A DNA stretch of 64,000 bases from Ketobacter sp963922875 (GCA_963922875.1 CAWUJH010000006.1:1-64000); one strand, 5' to 3'. Shown: positions 1 to 8,958, counted from the stretch's first letter. Translations and numbers: made by a program. Notes: generated by a model from the sequence alone, not told the origin.

Positions 1-2
1 GT

Positions 3-1268
3 CAGTTTGCCGATGTGCCCGGCCAATATACGGTGCAAGCGGGTGAAACCCTGAGTCAGATTTCCGAGAAGCTGACTGGTAACGCTTATCTGTTCGATGC
101 GATCGCCAAGGCTAATGGTATTACCGATCCCAACTTTACGATTCAGCCAGGGCAAGAACTAGTGATTCCTGATTTCTCTGATGCGGATATTAAAAGCCTG
201 ACCGGCACTGGCCGCGCTAGAATTGGCGAATTGGGTGTAATCACTGGCGATAAGGGGTTCCAGTTTACGCCTCAAGAAAAAGCATCAGATGAAGCATGGT
301 TAAATGAATTGAGAGAATCCTATAAACCAAAACTAGGTGAATCGATTGATGATCGCTTTAATAGATTAGGAATGCTCGCGTTTGAAGATACCAATCAATA
401 TGTTAATAGACCGGAACTTAAAGACGATTTTGAAGTTGATATATCAAAACTCAGTACCGCCGATCAGATTAATTTATTGATTGCCCAGGAGTATGAACGA
501 AAAGCTAAAGTACTAGAAAAATTACCGGAAATATCAGATTCAGCACAATCTGTGGGCTATTTGGCCATTGCGACCACAAAAAATCCAAAAGAATTGCTCG
601 CAGGCGCCGCTATGGAGCGATACGGTACGTATTTGCAGCAAGGTTTGGATGTGAAAAATGGCATTTCACTAGAAGAGCGCCAGAAAATGTTCGATATGGC
701 TCAAAATTATCGAGATCAGGCTGTTGAGCGTAAGGATGCAATTATTACCCCGACAGAAAGAGAGAGTATGATACGGGAATATAATAGAATAAAATACGAA
801 CGTGTTGAGTTGGAAAGTCTTGCGAAAGAACTAAACAACTATCAAGATATTGCCGGTCGAGCGCAAAGAGTAGCTGAAGAAACAAAGCGAATACACAGTG
901 AAGTGCATGGTGAGTTTTACAACACTTCTAGTAAGTTAAGCGAATTGATGGATGGTCGCAATAATGGAAATATTGACGAGCGAGAGTTCAATCAAAGATA
1001 CCAGGCACTGGATCAAAAGTATAATGGTTCTGGAGAGTCGCAAGGGCTTGTTGGTAACTGGAGGGAAAATGAATTTAAAGGCCTAGATATAATTGCTAAG
1101 GTTAGAGGAATCATACAAACTGATGAATTAAGAAACGAAAACCATGGATTGAAAGAGTCTAGTCAAGAATTAAGAAAAATTAATTCTAGTCTTGAAGGTG
1201 TTCTCCCAGAAATTGAAAAATTAGAGAGTGAAATTGAAAAGCATAATAATAGTAAAATGGCTAATTAG
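3..1268 (+). CDS. LysM-containing C-terminal part of a large protein (probable RHS/polymorphic toxin), 5' partial
   Basis: The frame is open to the left edge, so the GTG at 15 is not a convincing start and the gene begins outside the window. The first ~50 residues form one LysM domain (YTVQAGETLSQIS ... IQPGQELVIP). In many proteobacterial giant RHS-type proteins a LysM of this kind sits just before the variable C-terminal region. The remaining ~365 residues are charged and helix-rich, with long coiled-coil stretches in the last 200, and I recognise no catalytic motif. The end overlaps the next gene by 41 bases in another frame. Seen: LysM, helical tail, partial 5' end. Inferred: polymorphic toxin tip followed by its immunity gene. 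Alternative: an ordinary LysM cell-wall-associated protein. Confidence 0.7.
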   Translation, partial: QFADVPGQYTVQAGETLSQISEKLTGNAYLFDAIAKANGITDPNFTIQPGQELVIPDFSDADIKSLTGTGRARIGELGVITGDKGFQFTPQEKASDEAWLNELRESYKPKLGESIDDRFNRLGMLAFEDTNQYVNRPELKDDFEVDISKLSTADQINLLIAQEYERKAKVLEKLPEISDSAQSVGYLAIATTKNPKELLAGAAMERYGTYLQQGLDVKNGISLEERQKMFDMAQNYRDQAVERKDAIITPTERESMIREYNRIKYERVELESLAKELNNYQDIAGRAQRVAEETKRIHSEVHGEFYNTSSKLSELMDGRNNGNIDEREFNQRYQALDQKYNGSGESQGLVGNWRENEFKGLDIIAKVRGIIQTDELRNENHGLKESSQELRKINSSLEGVLPEIEKLESEIEKHNNSKMAN

Positions 1269-2070
1269 TTTAAGTATATTGGTTTGCAGTACGGTGGCTG
1301 TTAGCGAGGGAGTAACTCAGCCACCTGAAACAATGTTCTTTGCTAAGATATCTACAGGAGACAATAGTGACCTGGAATTGTATTTAAAAAATGGTGGAGA
1401 TCCAAATATTTTGAGCCCCGCAAAAATCCCATTATTAAAAAGTACTGTTAATTTTATGAGATTTTCAGCTGCTGAAATGTTGCTGAATTACGGTGCTAAG
1501 ATACCAGAAAAATTGCCTGAGCAATATGAGCTGACTGCACGTGTCGCACCGTTTGTTGAAGGAGCAACATTGTTAACAATGTTAATAGAAAAAGAAGTCG
1601 ACTTAAACTATCGCCCAGATAATTCCGGTGACTCATTAATGGGTAAAATTCTTAGGTCATGTCTTTCAGGAGATTTTTGTAAGAGCAGTATTCAATATTC
1701 AAATTTAACAAAAAAAGCATTAAAAAAAGTAGATTTATCTATGCCTGTTATTGATTTTAGTGGTGATGTTTATGCCATTAATTATATTGCGTCATTCGAT
1801 ACAAAAACTGCATTTGATCTTCTTGCTTATTTGTTAGAGCTAGGCGCTAACCCTAACATAATATCTAAAAGTGGTTACGTCCCATTGGACGACATTGTAC
1901 GAAATAAGAATCCAGGACTAATGCTTAAGTTGCTTTTGGATAATGGAGCGAATCCCGAATTAATGAATGATCATTCCCTCCGCATTGCGCTAAGAAGAAG
2001 TGACGTTGTGAAAATTTTTAGTACATATGGTTATGATCTAGAAAAGTTGGCTAAGGACAGAAAACACTAA
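1228..2070 (+). CDS. Exported ankyrin-repeat protein, candidate immunity protein
   Basis: 280 residues from a GTG start preceded by GAGA, inside the 3' end of the LysM gene; the overlap implies translational coupling. Residues 1-26 look like a signal peptide (lysines, then WLISLSILVCSTVAV), with likely cleavage near AVS-EG. The Cys is not in a good lipobox. The mature part has ankyrin-like units, clearest near the C-terminus (LLAYLLELGANPNI, LKLLLDNGANPEL). Ankyrin proteins are a known immunity family next to polymorphic toxins. Export would fit a toxin acting in the periplasm. Function is inferred from position only. It is AT-rich, like the T3SS genes after it. Confidence 0.75.
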   Translation: MKLKSIIIVKWLISLSILVCSTVAVSEGVTQPPETMFFAKISTGDNSDLELYLKNGGDPNILSPAKIPLLKSTVNFMRFSAAEMLLNYGAKIPEKLPEQYELTARVAPFVEGATLLTMLIEKEVDLNYRPDNSGDSLMGKILRSCLSGDFCKSSIQYSNLTKKALKKVDLSMPVIDFSGDVYAINYIASFDTKTAFDLLAYLLELGANPNIISKSGYVPLDDIVRNKNPGLMLKLLLDNGANPELMNDHSLRIALRRSDVVKIFSTYGYDLEKLAKDRKH

Positions 2071-2236
2071 GGGTTTTATCGTGTAAGGGATCACTTATAG
2101 AATCAGTCGGCCAGTTCATCTTAATTAATATATCGAAAGAGGGTGTTCAACATTCTGTGCCATCCGAGCAGCTTCATAAGCTGATGTGTTTCCCCAAACA
2201 AGTCAATAAATAGATATTGATAGCGTACAATTACAG

Positions 2237-3292
2237 CTAAGATTTTTCGCTCAATTCATTGGCCCATCGCAACAGTTCAGCCACGGCCTCGAAAAAGTCG
2301 GAAGTGATATAGCGGTCAATTTCAATATCCCGATATAGCCCGCGAGCCAAGGGGATATTTTCCATAATGGGTACGTCAGCTTCTTGTGCGGCTTCACGTA
2401 TTCGGCGAGCCATTTCTCCCTCACCCTTGGCTACTACTCGAGGCAAATCCGTTTCACCTCGCTCATAATACAGAGCTACGGCAATATGGGTAGGGTTGGT
2501 TACTATGACGTTTGCCTTTCGAACTGAGCCCAACATGTTTTGCTGTGACCACTCCTGATGCAGCTGTTTGCGTTGGCCTTTTACCATTGGGTCACCTTCA
2601 CTGTTCTTATGTTCTTGTTGAATGTCACGCTTGCTCATCATAAGGTTTTTAATATAGGCATGATGTTGATAGAAGGCATCTAAAATTGATACAAAAAGAA
2701 ATACAAAAATAATGCCACCAAATATAAAGACAAAGGTTTGCCAGAACGCGCCAAGAAGAGAGTGAATAGGTCCGTAGGTAATCTGTAAATAATCAGACAT
2801 ATAGTTCCAGATAACCAGGTATGCTATCCAGCCAATTAGGATTATCTTCGCGATACCCTTAACAAGTTCGACCAAGTTTTGAGCGGAGAACATTTTCTTT
2901 AACCCTTGAACTGGGTTTAGATTCTCGAATTTCGGCGTTAGCTTCTTTGAGGCAAATATCGGGCCTACCTGAACGTACTCAATAAATATGCCTAGAATTG
3001 CAGCGGCAAAGATAATCGGTAGAGAGGCCGCGAGTAGCGATTTAACCGCGATATAACTCGCATTGATGAGTGCTTCCTTGCTGGGCGAGGCAATAAATTC
3101 AAAGCATACGTTAAATACCTTGTTGATCTCTTTGAAAACCATACCGGAAAAGGCCCAGATCGCTAACAACCAATACAGCAAAAGGAAAGTCTTGGACAGA
3201 TCCTGACTCTTGTGTACTTGGCCTTCTTTGCGGGAATCCTGAATTTTCTTGGGGGTAGGCTTCTCTGTCTGGTCCGATTGCTTTTCAGCCAT
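2237..3292 (-). CDS. sctU: Type III secretion export-apparatus switch protein SctU
   Basis: Member of the YscU/HrcU/FlhB family: inner-membrane export gate component that switches substrate class after self-cleavage. 351 residues, normal length. Four hydrophobic segments lie at about 35-55, 80-105, 140-162 and 180-205. A cytoplasmic domain follows with the autocleavage motif NPTH at residues 266-269 (VIVTNPTHIAVAL). The N-terminus (TEKPTPKKIQDSRKEGQ) is typical of the family. The gene is on the same strand as sctQRST but is separated from sctT by two opposite-strand genes, so it probably has its own promoter. Flagellar FlhB is excluded by the secretin and FHA-type SctD in the same locus. Confidence 0.95.
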   Translation of the reverse strand: MAEKQSDQTEKPTPKKIQDSRKEGQVHKSQDLSKTFLLLYWLLAIWAFSGMVFKEINKVFNVCFEFIASPSKEALINASYIAVKSLLAASLPIIFAAAILGIFIEYVQVGPIFASKKLTPKFENLNPVQGLKKMFSAQNLVELVKGIAKIILIGWIAYLVIWNYMSDYLQITYGPIHSLLGAFWQTFVFIFGGIIFVFLFVSILDAFYQHHAYIKNLMMSKRDIQQEHKNSEGDPMVKGQRKQLHQEWSQQNMLGSVRKANVIVTNPTHIAVALYYERGETDLPRVVAKGEGEMARRIREAAQEADVPIMENIPLARGLYRDIEIDRYITSDFFEAVAELLRWANELSEKS

Positions 3293-3403
3293 GTCTACTT
3301 CCTAAATCCATTTGTTCGTGATTATAGGGTTTACCCATATTCATCAAATAAGCTATATCCTTTAAGATGGCATTATAAAAGGATTGGAAAGGTATCCCTT
3401 GTC

Positions 3404-3727
3404 GTGAAAATAAATTCAGATGCTATTACCGCTGCTCAACTGAGTTTGTTGCGCTCGATCGAGCGTCCAACAAACTCAAATAGTAAGACGGTAGAATCAA
3501 CCGATCAAGTGGAAAATTCACAATATAACGGTTTTTTCAGTTCAGAAAATACTACCGACTTTCAACAGATTTCCTCAGGGGAGGCTTTATTGATGCTCGA
3601 TGCCTGGGAAGATAAAAGCGGGCGTTCTTTAAACCTTTCAGCAACAGAAAATGTGATACTTAAGGATCTAATCGCAGGTCCGTTGAAAGATTTGGCCACT
3701 TTTATTTTGGCTCCCCTTAATGGTTAA
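3404..3727 (+). CDS. Hypothetical protein in the T3SS locus, between sctU and sctT
   Basis: About 107 residues if it starts at the GTG at 3404 (GGAAAGG lies 11 bases upstream, a slightly long spacing). The frame is open further left, but that part is antisense to the start of sctU and looks like shadow. The protein is Ser/Thr/Asn-rich in its first 60 residues, then has a compact amphipathic half (GEALLMLDAWEDKSGRSLNL). There is no signal peptide or membrane segment. It overlaps the next plus-strand gene by 8 bases, so the two are likely coupled. I recognise no family. The polar N-terminus would fit a secreted substrate, but that is inference. Confidence 0.6.
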   Translation: MKINSDAITAAQLSLLRSIERPTNSNSKTVESTDQVENSQYNGFFSSENTTDFQQISSGEALLMLDAWEDKSGRSLNLSATENVILKDLIAGPLKDLATFILAPLNG

Positions 3728-4376
3728 CAGAACTATGGAACTTAAGGAAATTAGCCCAGAAAATTGGCGCTTAAGTGCGGCTCGTTTCGTTAATGCTCTA
3801 ACACTATTAGAAACCTTGGAACAAAAACACAGCTTATTAATACATATTGCCAAGCTGTTAGAGGTTAATGATTTCTCTGGATTCCTAAAACTATTATTAC
3901 TCCTCGCTGAATGTGATGATGAGCAGGCAAAGCGAGAGTGCGCTAAAACCATTGCTTACTCTTTAAAAAGTTTAGATTTGCCTGTAGGCGCGCTAACGGC
4001 ATGGGGAAATAGCCAATTTTTTTCTCATGCTGCTAACGCTCTTTCAGCGAATAGGTTTTCGTTTTCCAGCTCCATTTCACCTGCAAGAAACTACGCGCCT
4101 ATCGAATACTTAACGGTTTGGTTTTGTCAGAAGACGCACCGCCCTTATTTAAGCGAAACCATGTATTTCAATGCTCTGGAAAAACTACTGGCGCTGCTTA
4201 AATATGATGATGAAGCTTATCGAATATATCCGTTCTACATTAAAAATGAACTCGAAAATAGTTCGGAAGGTGCTTATATTAGCTTAAGCCGTCGCTATCT
4301 CTTGGCATTAGTTGAGGCGTGGTCTGCTGACGCCAATCCAAGCCAAATAGTTTTAAAATTGCGCCAAACTAAGTGA
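3720..4376 (+). CDS. Hypothetical helical protein in the T3SS locus
   Basis: 218 residues from the ATG at 3720; a second ATG at 3735 is possible. It overlaps the upstream hypothetical gene by 8 bases, and its 3' end overlaps the 3' end of sctT (opposite strand) by 8 bases. The sequence is rich in Leu/Ala helices (LLIHIAKLLEVNDFSGFLKL; YFNALEKLLALLKYDDEAY), with no signal peptide, membrane segment or catalytic motif. I do not recognise the family. Its place inside the sct cluster suggests a T3SS accessory role such as chaperone, sorting factor or substrate. Confidence 0.7.
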   Translation: MVNRTMELKEISPENWRLSAARFVNALTLLETLEQKHSLLIHIAKLLEVNDFSGFLKLLLLLAECDDEQAKRECAKTIAYSLKSLDLPVGALTAWGNSQFFSHAANALSANRFSFSSSISPARNYAPIEYLTVWFCQKTHRPYLSETMYFNALEKLLALLKYDDEAYRIYPFYIKNELENSSEGAYISLSRRYLLALVEAWSADANPSQIVLKLRQTK

Positions 4377-5163
4377 GTAATTTTGCGAATAAGTCTACCA
4401 GGTTTTTATTGTCTGCAAGTTTACGTAAAAGAACTTCTACAATCACACCTAAATTAATCATCATAACCCACGTAGCGACCCAGGCTTTTATGGGCGAAGT
4501 TAAAGAAAGTAAATTAATTTGTTGCGCAAAACGGTTAACAAGTCCAAAACATAGGTCAATGATAGCTAATATAAGGATGCCCGGTGCTGCTATGAGTAAC
4601 GCCAGGGTCATCATATAGTTGACCTCGTTTATGAAAACCTCTATGGCATTGGCGCTTAAGCTTGGCAATAGTTCATGTACAGGCCAAATCGTATAACTGG
4701 TGAATAATACATCCAGAAAAATTAGAAAAGCACTGCTGGAGATAAATATAACGCCGGCTAACTGGCCAAGCCATTGGCTGGTTAATGAGGTTTGATGGCC
4801 CTGGATAGGGTCGAGTACACTCGCCATATTGGTGCCAGCCTGGGTATCAAGAATACCTCCTGCTATGTTTAACGCCCAGAAGACTGAGCCGAATAGAAAA
4901 CCGATGACTAGTCCAAGAAACATTTCCTTTATGAGAATATATGGCCATTCGCTCATTTCAAAATTTGTGGCATCAACGGCTGAGTAGGTGAGAGGCAATA
5001 CGATAATGGCCAAACAGACATAAAATCCATTGCGTACCATTACTGGTGCATTTTCCTTAGTTAATAGAGGCAAAATAAGAAAGGAAACGCCAATGCGTGG
5101 TAATGCAACGGCCATTGCGACAAGCCAATGGCCAAAATTATTTACAGCTATATCTTCGGGCAC
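4369..5163 (-). CDS. sctT: Type III secretion export-apparatus protein SctT
   Basis: YscT/HrcT/FliR family, part of the SctRST export gate in the inner membrane. 264 residues, the usual length, with about six hydrophobic segments. Family-typical stretches include LIKEMFLGLVIGFLFGSVFW and a GGILDTQAGTNMASVLDP loop. It starts 17 bases after the sctS stop and is last in the kinase-regulator-sctQRST operon. Its 3' end overlaps that of the unrecognised plus-strand gene, so transcription converges here. Confidence 0.95.
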   Translation of the reverse strand: MPEDIAVNNFGHWLVAMAVALPRIGVSFLILPLLTKENAPVMVRNGFYVCLAIIVLPLTYSAVDATNFEMSEWPYILIKEMFLGLVIGFLFGSVFWALNIAGGILDTQAGTNMASVLDPIQGHQTSLTSQWLGQLAGVIFISSSAFLIFLDVLFTSYTIWPVHELLPSLSANAIEVFINEVNYMMTLALLIAAPGILILAIIDLCFGLVNRFAQQINLLSLTSPIKAWVATWVMMINLGVIVEVLLRKLADNKNLVDLFAKLLT

Positions 5164-5180
5164 GTTAGTGAAATCATATG

Positions 5181-5447
5181 TTAGTGTACGATTGCGGGAA
5201 AGTCAGTATACAAGCGTAGAGAGAACTGTTGTAAGGTCTCTCCCAGTAAACCGGCTGTGATGAAAAGGGTTACAACAACGGCCACCAGTTTTACTGCAAA
5301 GGCTAGTGTCTGCTCTTGAATTTGAGTAACAGCTTGTAACAAAGAAACCAACAATCCCGTAGCGGTGGCAGCAACTATCGCAGGTGCCGAGAGCACTAGC
5401 ATTAGCCAAAGTGCTTCTTGTGTGTATTTGATAACATCCACATCCAT
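5181..5447 (-). CDS. sctS: Type III secretion export-apparatus protein SctS
   Basis: 88-residue YscS/HrcS/FliQ homologue with two membrane helices (LWLMLVLSAPAIVAATATG and a second at about 52-72). They are joined by the conserved LLQAVTQIQEQTLAF loop. This is the small inner-membrane subunit of the SctRST pore. It lies between sctR and sctT with short gaps and the same orientation, the standard gene order. Confidence 0.95.
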   Translation of the reverse strand: MDVDVIKYTQEALWLMLVLSAPAIVAATATGLLVSLLQAVTQIQEQTLAFAVKLVAVVVTLFITAGLLGETLQQFSLRLYTDFPAIVH

Positions 5448-5460
5448 GAATAGATCTACC

Positions 5461-6126
5461 CTATAAATAAGTCATGACCAAGCCATGAATCAAATGAGTC
5501 CAGCCGCTAATAAAAACAAACAACAGTAGTTTAAAGGGAAGGGAGATGGTGGTTGGAGAGAGCATCATCATCCCTAGTGCCAATAGAATATTGGAAACAA
5601 TTAGGTCAATAATAAGAAAAGGTAAATAGATTAAAAAGCCGATTTGGAAAGCATCCGATAGCTCCGAAACAACAAAGGCCGGAATTATTACGATTAAGTC
5701 TTTCTCCGATGCAACCCCTGATTTATTTGGTGCCATGATTTTATTAATGGTCCTCAAGAAAAAGTCACGTTCTGCTTGATCGGAGTGCTTGTGCAGAAAT
5801 TCCTGTAGTGGCTTTTTTCCGTCATTGGCTATTGATAATACTATTTGTAAGTCCTTTTCCTCACTTTTCAGTGTTTCTAATTGTGAACTAACGATCTCGT
5901 GGGTTTCCGTTATCACCGGGTACATCACATAGATTGACAAGATAATCGCAAGTCCATTTAGTACTACATTGGGCGGAACCTGTTGTAATCCCATCGCGTT
6001 TCGTAATAGGCTTAGAACAACGATGATTTTTGTAAATGATGTGATCATCACGGCGACGAAGGGGGCAAGAGCCAACCCAACGACAACGACAATAATTGCA
6101 CCAGGATTGAAGCTGTTAAAATCCAT
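5461..6126 (-). CDS. sctR: Type III secretion export-apparatus protein SctR
   Basis: YscR/HrcR/FliP family core export-gate protein. I chose the ATG at 6126 (MDFNSFNPG, 221 residues), which overlaps the end of sctQ by 11 bases. A longer frame starting at 6165 adds 13 residues that lie inside sctQ. Signature stretches are FVAVMITSFTKIIVVLSLLR, LRNAMGLQQVPPNVVLNGLA and, near the end, FKLLLFVFISGW. About four membrane helices flank a periplasmic middle region. The overlap implies coupling with sctQ. Confidence 0.95.
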   Translation of the reverse strand: MDFNSFNPGAIIVVVVGLALAPFVAVMITSFTKIIVVLSLLRNAMGLQQVPPNVVLNGLAIILSIYVMYPVITETHEIVSSQLETLKSEEKDLQIVLSIANDGKKPLQEFLHKHSDQAERDFFLRTINKIMAPNKSGVASEKDLIVIIPAFVVSELSDAFQIGFLIYLPFLIIDLIVSNILLALGMMMLSPTTISLPFKLLLFVFISGWTHLIHGLVMTYL

Positions 6127-7159
6127 TGTGACTAAACCGCAAAATTCTAATCCCAACTTGATCACCTACGGTAATCAGTTGTCCTTTAGCAATGAGGTTC
6201 CCATTGGCATAAATATCAGTTTTGGCATCGTCCAATGGGGCCTTTAAGTTGACGATGTAACCAGGGCCAATATTCTGTAGTTCCGCAAGAGATAGTTGTA
6301 TTTCGCCTATTTTGAATTCCATTTTAATAGGTACACTATTTACGTCGAAGGGTAATTCTTGGTTATTATCATTTTCGGATGACATCATTCGGGTAAATCC
6401 TTTTTCGTTACTATATGCGTTATTGACTTCTGATATACAGAGCATTCTGTCGTTAACGTGTGCGGCGAATGACAGAGAATTTGTTCGTAAGAATAAGTAA
6501 TCAAAAAAACATTTTTTTTTGTTCAGCAATAGAATATCGCCTGGATTAAATGCATTGATTTCATTTGGAAGCATTAAGATGGGCGTAGCTAGAATTTCAA
6601 ATTGAAAATTCAGTTTTGGAAGTTCCTTTGGCGTCAGAGCTTGATAGGCAGGTTGGTTTAGTATCTGCAAAAGATCCTGGGTAGCAAGCAGTTTGCCTTG
6701 GCCATAGTAATCGTCAAACTTTACATTCCAGTTTATGTGGAGGTAAGTATCCGTCGCTATTTGTGTATCGCCAATCTGTTGTACATGCCACTTTTTCTGG
6801 GTGAGCTGTTCAAAGTGATTGAGAAAATTGGTGTGGGCAAGTGTCCAGGATAGAACAATGTGTTGTGGCTCATAGTCCCACCAATGACGGTTACCCACCA
6901 TGTGGGCTAAGGCATGGTTGTCCATTGATAACAGTAGCGAATCGCTGTCCGTTACTAATTGGATCAAAATTTTGACGGTTGAATCCGAATCTACCTCACC
7001 AAACCGGCGATCTAAAGGGAACTGGGGTTCCAATTGCCAGTGGGCACTGTAACCTTCTACCTCAGTTCTTACACCACTAAACTTAGTCGTAAGACGATTG
7101 GATATTGAAGCAAGCGGCTCGGATATATTGGGTAAATTACGAAGAGACATACTATCCAC
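6116..7159 (-). CDS. sctQ: Type III secretion C-ring (sorting platform) protein SctQ
   Basis: 347 residues. The first ~270 are poorly conserved, as usual for SctQ. The C-terminal ~60 residues form a SpoA (FliN/YscQ) domain: IGEIQLSLAELQNIGPGYIV, then LIAKGQLITVGDQVGIRIL. The protein builds the cytoplasmic pods that receive substrates and bind SctK and SctL. The start at 7159 lies 2 bases after the stop of the response regulator gene, so the regulator and the apparatus genes are probably co-transcribed. An internal start giving a short SctQ-C product is known in relatives but was not confirmed here. Confidence 0.9.
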   Translation of the reverse strand: MDSMSLRNLPNISEPLASISNRLTTKFSGVRTEVEGYSAHWQLEPQFPLDRRFGEVDSDSTVKILIQLVTDSDSLLLSMDNHALAHMVGNRHWWDYEPQHIVLSWTLAHTNFLNHFEQLTQKKWHVQQIGDTQIATDTYLHINWNVKFDDYYGQGKLLATQDLLQILNQPAYQALTPKELPKLNFQFEILATPILMLPNEINAFNPGDILLLNKKKCFFDYLFLRTNSLSFAAHVNDRMLCISEVNNAYSNEKGFTRMMSSENDNNQELPFDVNSVPIKMEFKIGEIQLSLAELQNIGPGYIVNLKAPLDDAKTDIYANGNLIAKGQLITVGDQVGIRILRFSHNGF

Positions 7160-7161
7160 AA

Positions 7162-7770
7162 CTATTTGTACCCTAAAGTAAGCTTGATTAAATCCTGTAT
7201 GTTTCGTACGTTTAGTTTCACGCTTAATCTTGATCTATGAAGCTCTACGGTTTTAATACTAATTCCCAGAATATCAGCAATAGTTTTATTGAGTTTACCT
7301 TCGCACACCAAATCCAGAACCTGGCGTTCTCTGGTTGTTAGTGACCTTAGTTTCTCGCGGGCAGAATCAGGATTTCTTAAGGTGCAACCAGGGTCGTTTA
7401 CTATTTGTTTAATTTGTTCTATCAGTATTTCTGAGTTGAATGGCTTCTCCAGGAAATGAGCGGCTCCTTGGCGCATGCTTTCAACCGCTAGACTTACATC
7501 GCCGTGACCGGTTATAACAATAACGGGTATTGTTATTTCCTTCTTGTGTAGTTGCTCGATCAGTTGTAATCCCGTAATGTCCGGCATGCGCATATCTGTA
7601 ACTATGCAACTTTTAATATTGTTTATGGGATTTTGCTCAACAAACTCACTGAAGCTTTGCGCGGAATGAAATTGATGGCAAATAAACCCTGAATCCTCTA
7701 AAAGCCAGCTTAAAGACTCATTAAACGCTTGATCATCGTCTACTAAATATACTTGTATCTTCTGTTCCAT
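7162..7770 (-). CDS. FixJ/NarL-type response regulator
   Basis: 202 residues. Receiver domain 1-125 has the acidic pair DDD at 11-13, the phospho-acceptor Asp59 in CIVTDMRMPD, the conserved Thr in VIVITGHGD and Lys in FLEKPF. A LuxR-type helix-turn-helix at about 143-200 has LTTRERQVLDLVCEGKLN and TVELHRSRL. The closest family in layout is FixJ/TodT. It lies 29 bases after the kinase gene and directly before sctQ, making it the obvious local regulator of this T3SS. Target sites are not known. Confidence 0.93.
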   Translation of the reverse strand: MEQKIQVYLVDDDQAFNESLSWLLEDSGFICHQFHSAQSFSEFVEQNPINNIKSCIVTDMRMPDITGLQLIEQLHKKEITIPVIVITGHGDVSLAVESMRQGAAHFLEKPFNSEILIEQIKQIVNDPGCTLRNPDSAREKLRSLTTRERQVLDLVCEGKLNKTIADILGISIKTVELHRSRLSVKLNVRNIQDLIKLTLGYK

Positions 7771-7799
7771 GAATAGCCTCGATTCCTTGATGATTGGTT

Positions 7800-8855
7800 C
7801 TATGGAGTAAGAGGTAGAAGGACGACAAAGGTCGTTCCCTCAATTTTTGTTGGTTCGAGATAGAGTTTGCCTTGATGATGCTCCAAAATCGTGCGGCATA
7901 TTGAAAGCCCTATTCCCATTCCATCCTTTTTTGTCGTAAAGAAAGTGTCGAATATTTGATCGGTCTCGAGTTCACCGACACCACAACCACAATCAGTTAC
8001 ACTGACTTTTAGGCGATGGTCTTCAGTTCTAAAAGTAATCTCTAGTATGCGTTTATTCGGGCTAGTATTACGCATCGCGTCAATACTGTTACGAATAAGG
8101 TTTGCGAATACCTGTTCGATGAGAACCTTGTCAACACGAGCTTCCACGGTATTGAGTGAGCACTCCACGCGTACTTTTATGGAATGTTCTACCAGTTCTG
8201 GGCTTAAAAGCTGAATAACATGTTCCACTAGCATTCTTACATCACAGGTTTCGTAGATCGGTTGCCTACGAAATACAAACTCCCTAATTCTCTTGATAAT
8301 CGATGCTGCGTATTCTGCTTGGTGTAGTGCGTTGACAATTGCCGAGTTAATCCGTGGATTCACTTCGTTGGGTCGTATTAAACGGTTCGCAGCGCTCAGA
8401 TAGTTATATATGGCTCCCAGTGGTTGGTTTAGTTCATGAGCCAACGTGGTTGCCATCTCCCCTACAGATAGTGACTTGGATGTTTGTAATAGCTCGTTTT
8501 GAAGCTGTTGAGTTTTGCGTAGAGATTGATGGGTCTGAGATAGATTGTGGGCAATAAGTAAGGTGAATGATTGGTCTTGATCCTGAAATTGTGACCAGTG
8601 CAATCTGAAGAGCTGCCGCTGGGTGGTTTCGAAAACATCTTGTTCGTTAGTGGATGTAGAAACAATATGTTCAAAGTTGTTTATCCAGTCGTTGCGGGTA
8701 GTTAGTGGGAAATGACCAAAATAGGTTAAAAACAGGTTGTTACAATCAACAAGTTCACTTTCGCCATTGAATACCGCAGCGGGCAGGCAAATTTCTTGCG
8801 CTTTAATTCTAGGTGACATCCGCAGTTTCACACCTGCTAGTGCATGGGTGGTCAT
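7800..8855 (-). CDS. Cytoplasmic sensor histidine kinase (FixL-like), T3SS-linked
   Basis: 351 residues with no membrane segment. Residues ~20-110 look like a degenerate PAS domain (AAVFNGESELVDCNNLF). A dimerisation domain follows with the phospho-acceptor His140 in TLAHELNQPLGAIYNYL. The ATPase domain has the N box (NLIRNSIDAM), G1 (VTDCGCGVG), an FFTTKKDGMGIGLSI G2 box and the final EGTTFVVLLPL. The H-box type (HELNQPL) is that of the FixL/DctB/TodS group. It is the first gene of the minus operon and likely pairs with the regulator after it. The signal is unknown; no haem-binding PAS motif was recognised. Confidence 0.92.
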   Translation of the reverse strand: MTTHALAGVKLRMSPRIKAQEICLPAAVFNGESELVDCNNLFLTYFGHFPLTTRNDWINNFEHIVSTSTNEQDVFETTQRQLFRLHWSQFQDQDQSFTLLIAHNLSQTHQSLRKTQQLQNELLQTSKSLSVGEMATTLAHELNQPLGAIYNYLSAANRLIRPNEVNPRINSAIVNALHQAEYAASIIKRIREFVFRRQPIYETCDVRMLVEHVIQLLSPELVEHSIKVRVECSLNTVEARVDKVLIEQVFANLIRNSIDAMRNTSPNKRILEITFRTEDHRLKVSVTDCGCGVGELETDQIFDTFFTTKKDGMGIGLSICRTILEHHQGKLYLEPTKIEGTTFVVLLPLTP

Positions 8856-8958
8856 TCATTCACTCCAATACTTAAAAAACTCTTTAGATAAGAATTAATT
8901 TCATTGAACGCCATAAAGACAGGGGGATAGTAAAAGAGGCGTTCCTAAAGTGAATGCT

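Noticed and set aside
3212..3403. Longer 5' end of the hypothetical gene at 3404
   Set aside because: The open frame to 3212 is antisense to the first part of sctU, has no ribosome site and its composition differs from the rest.
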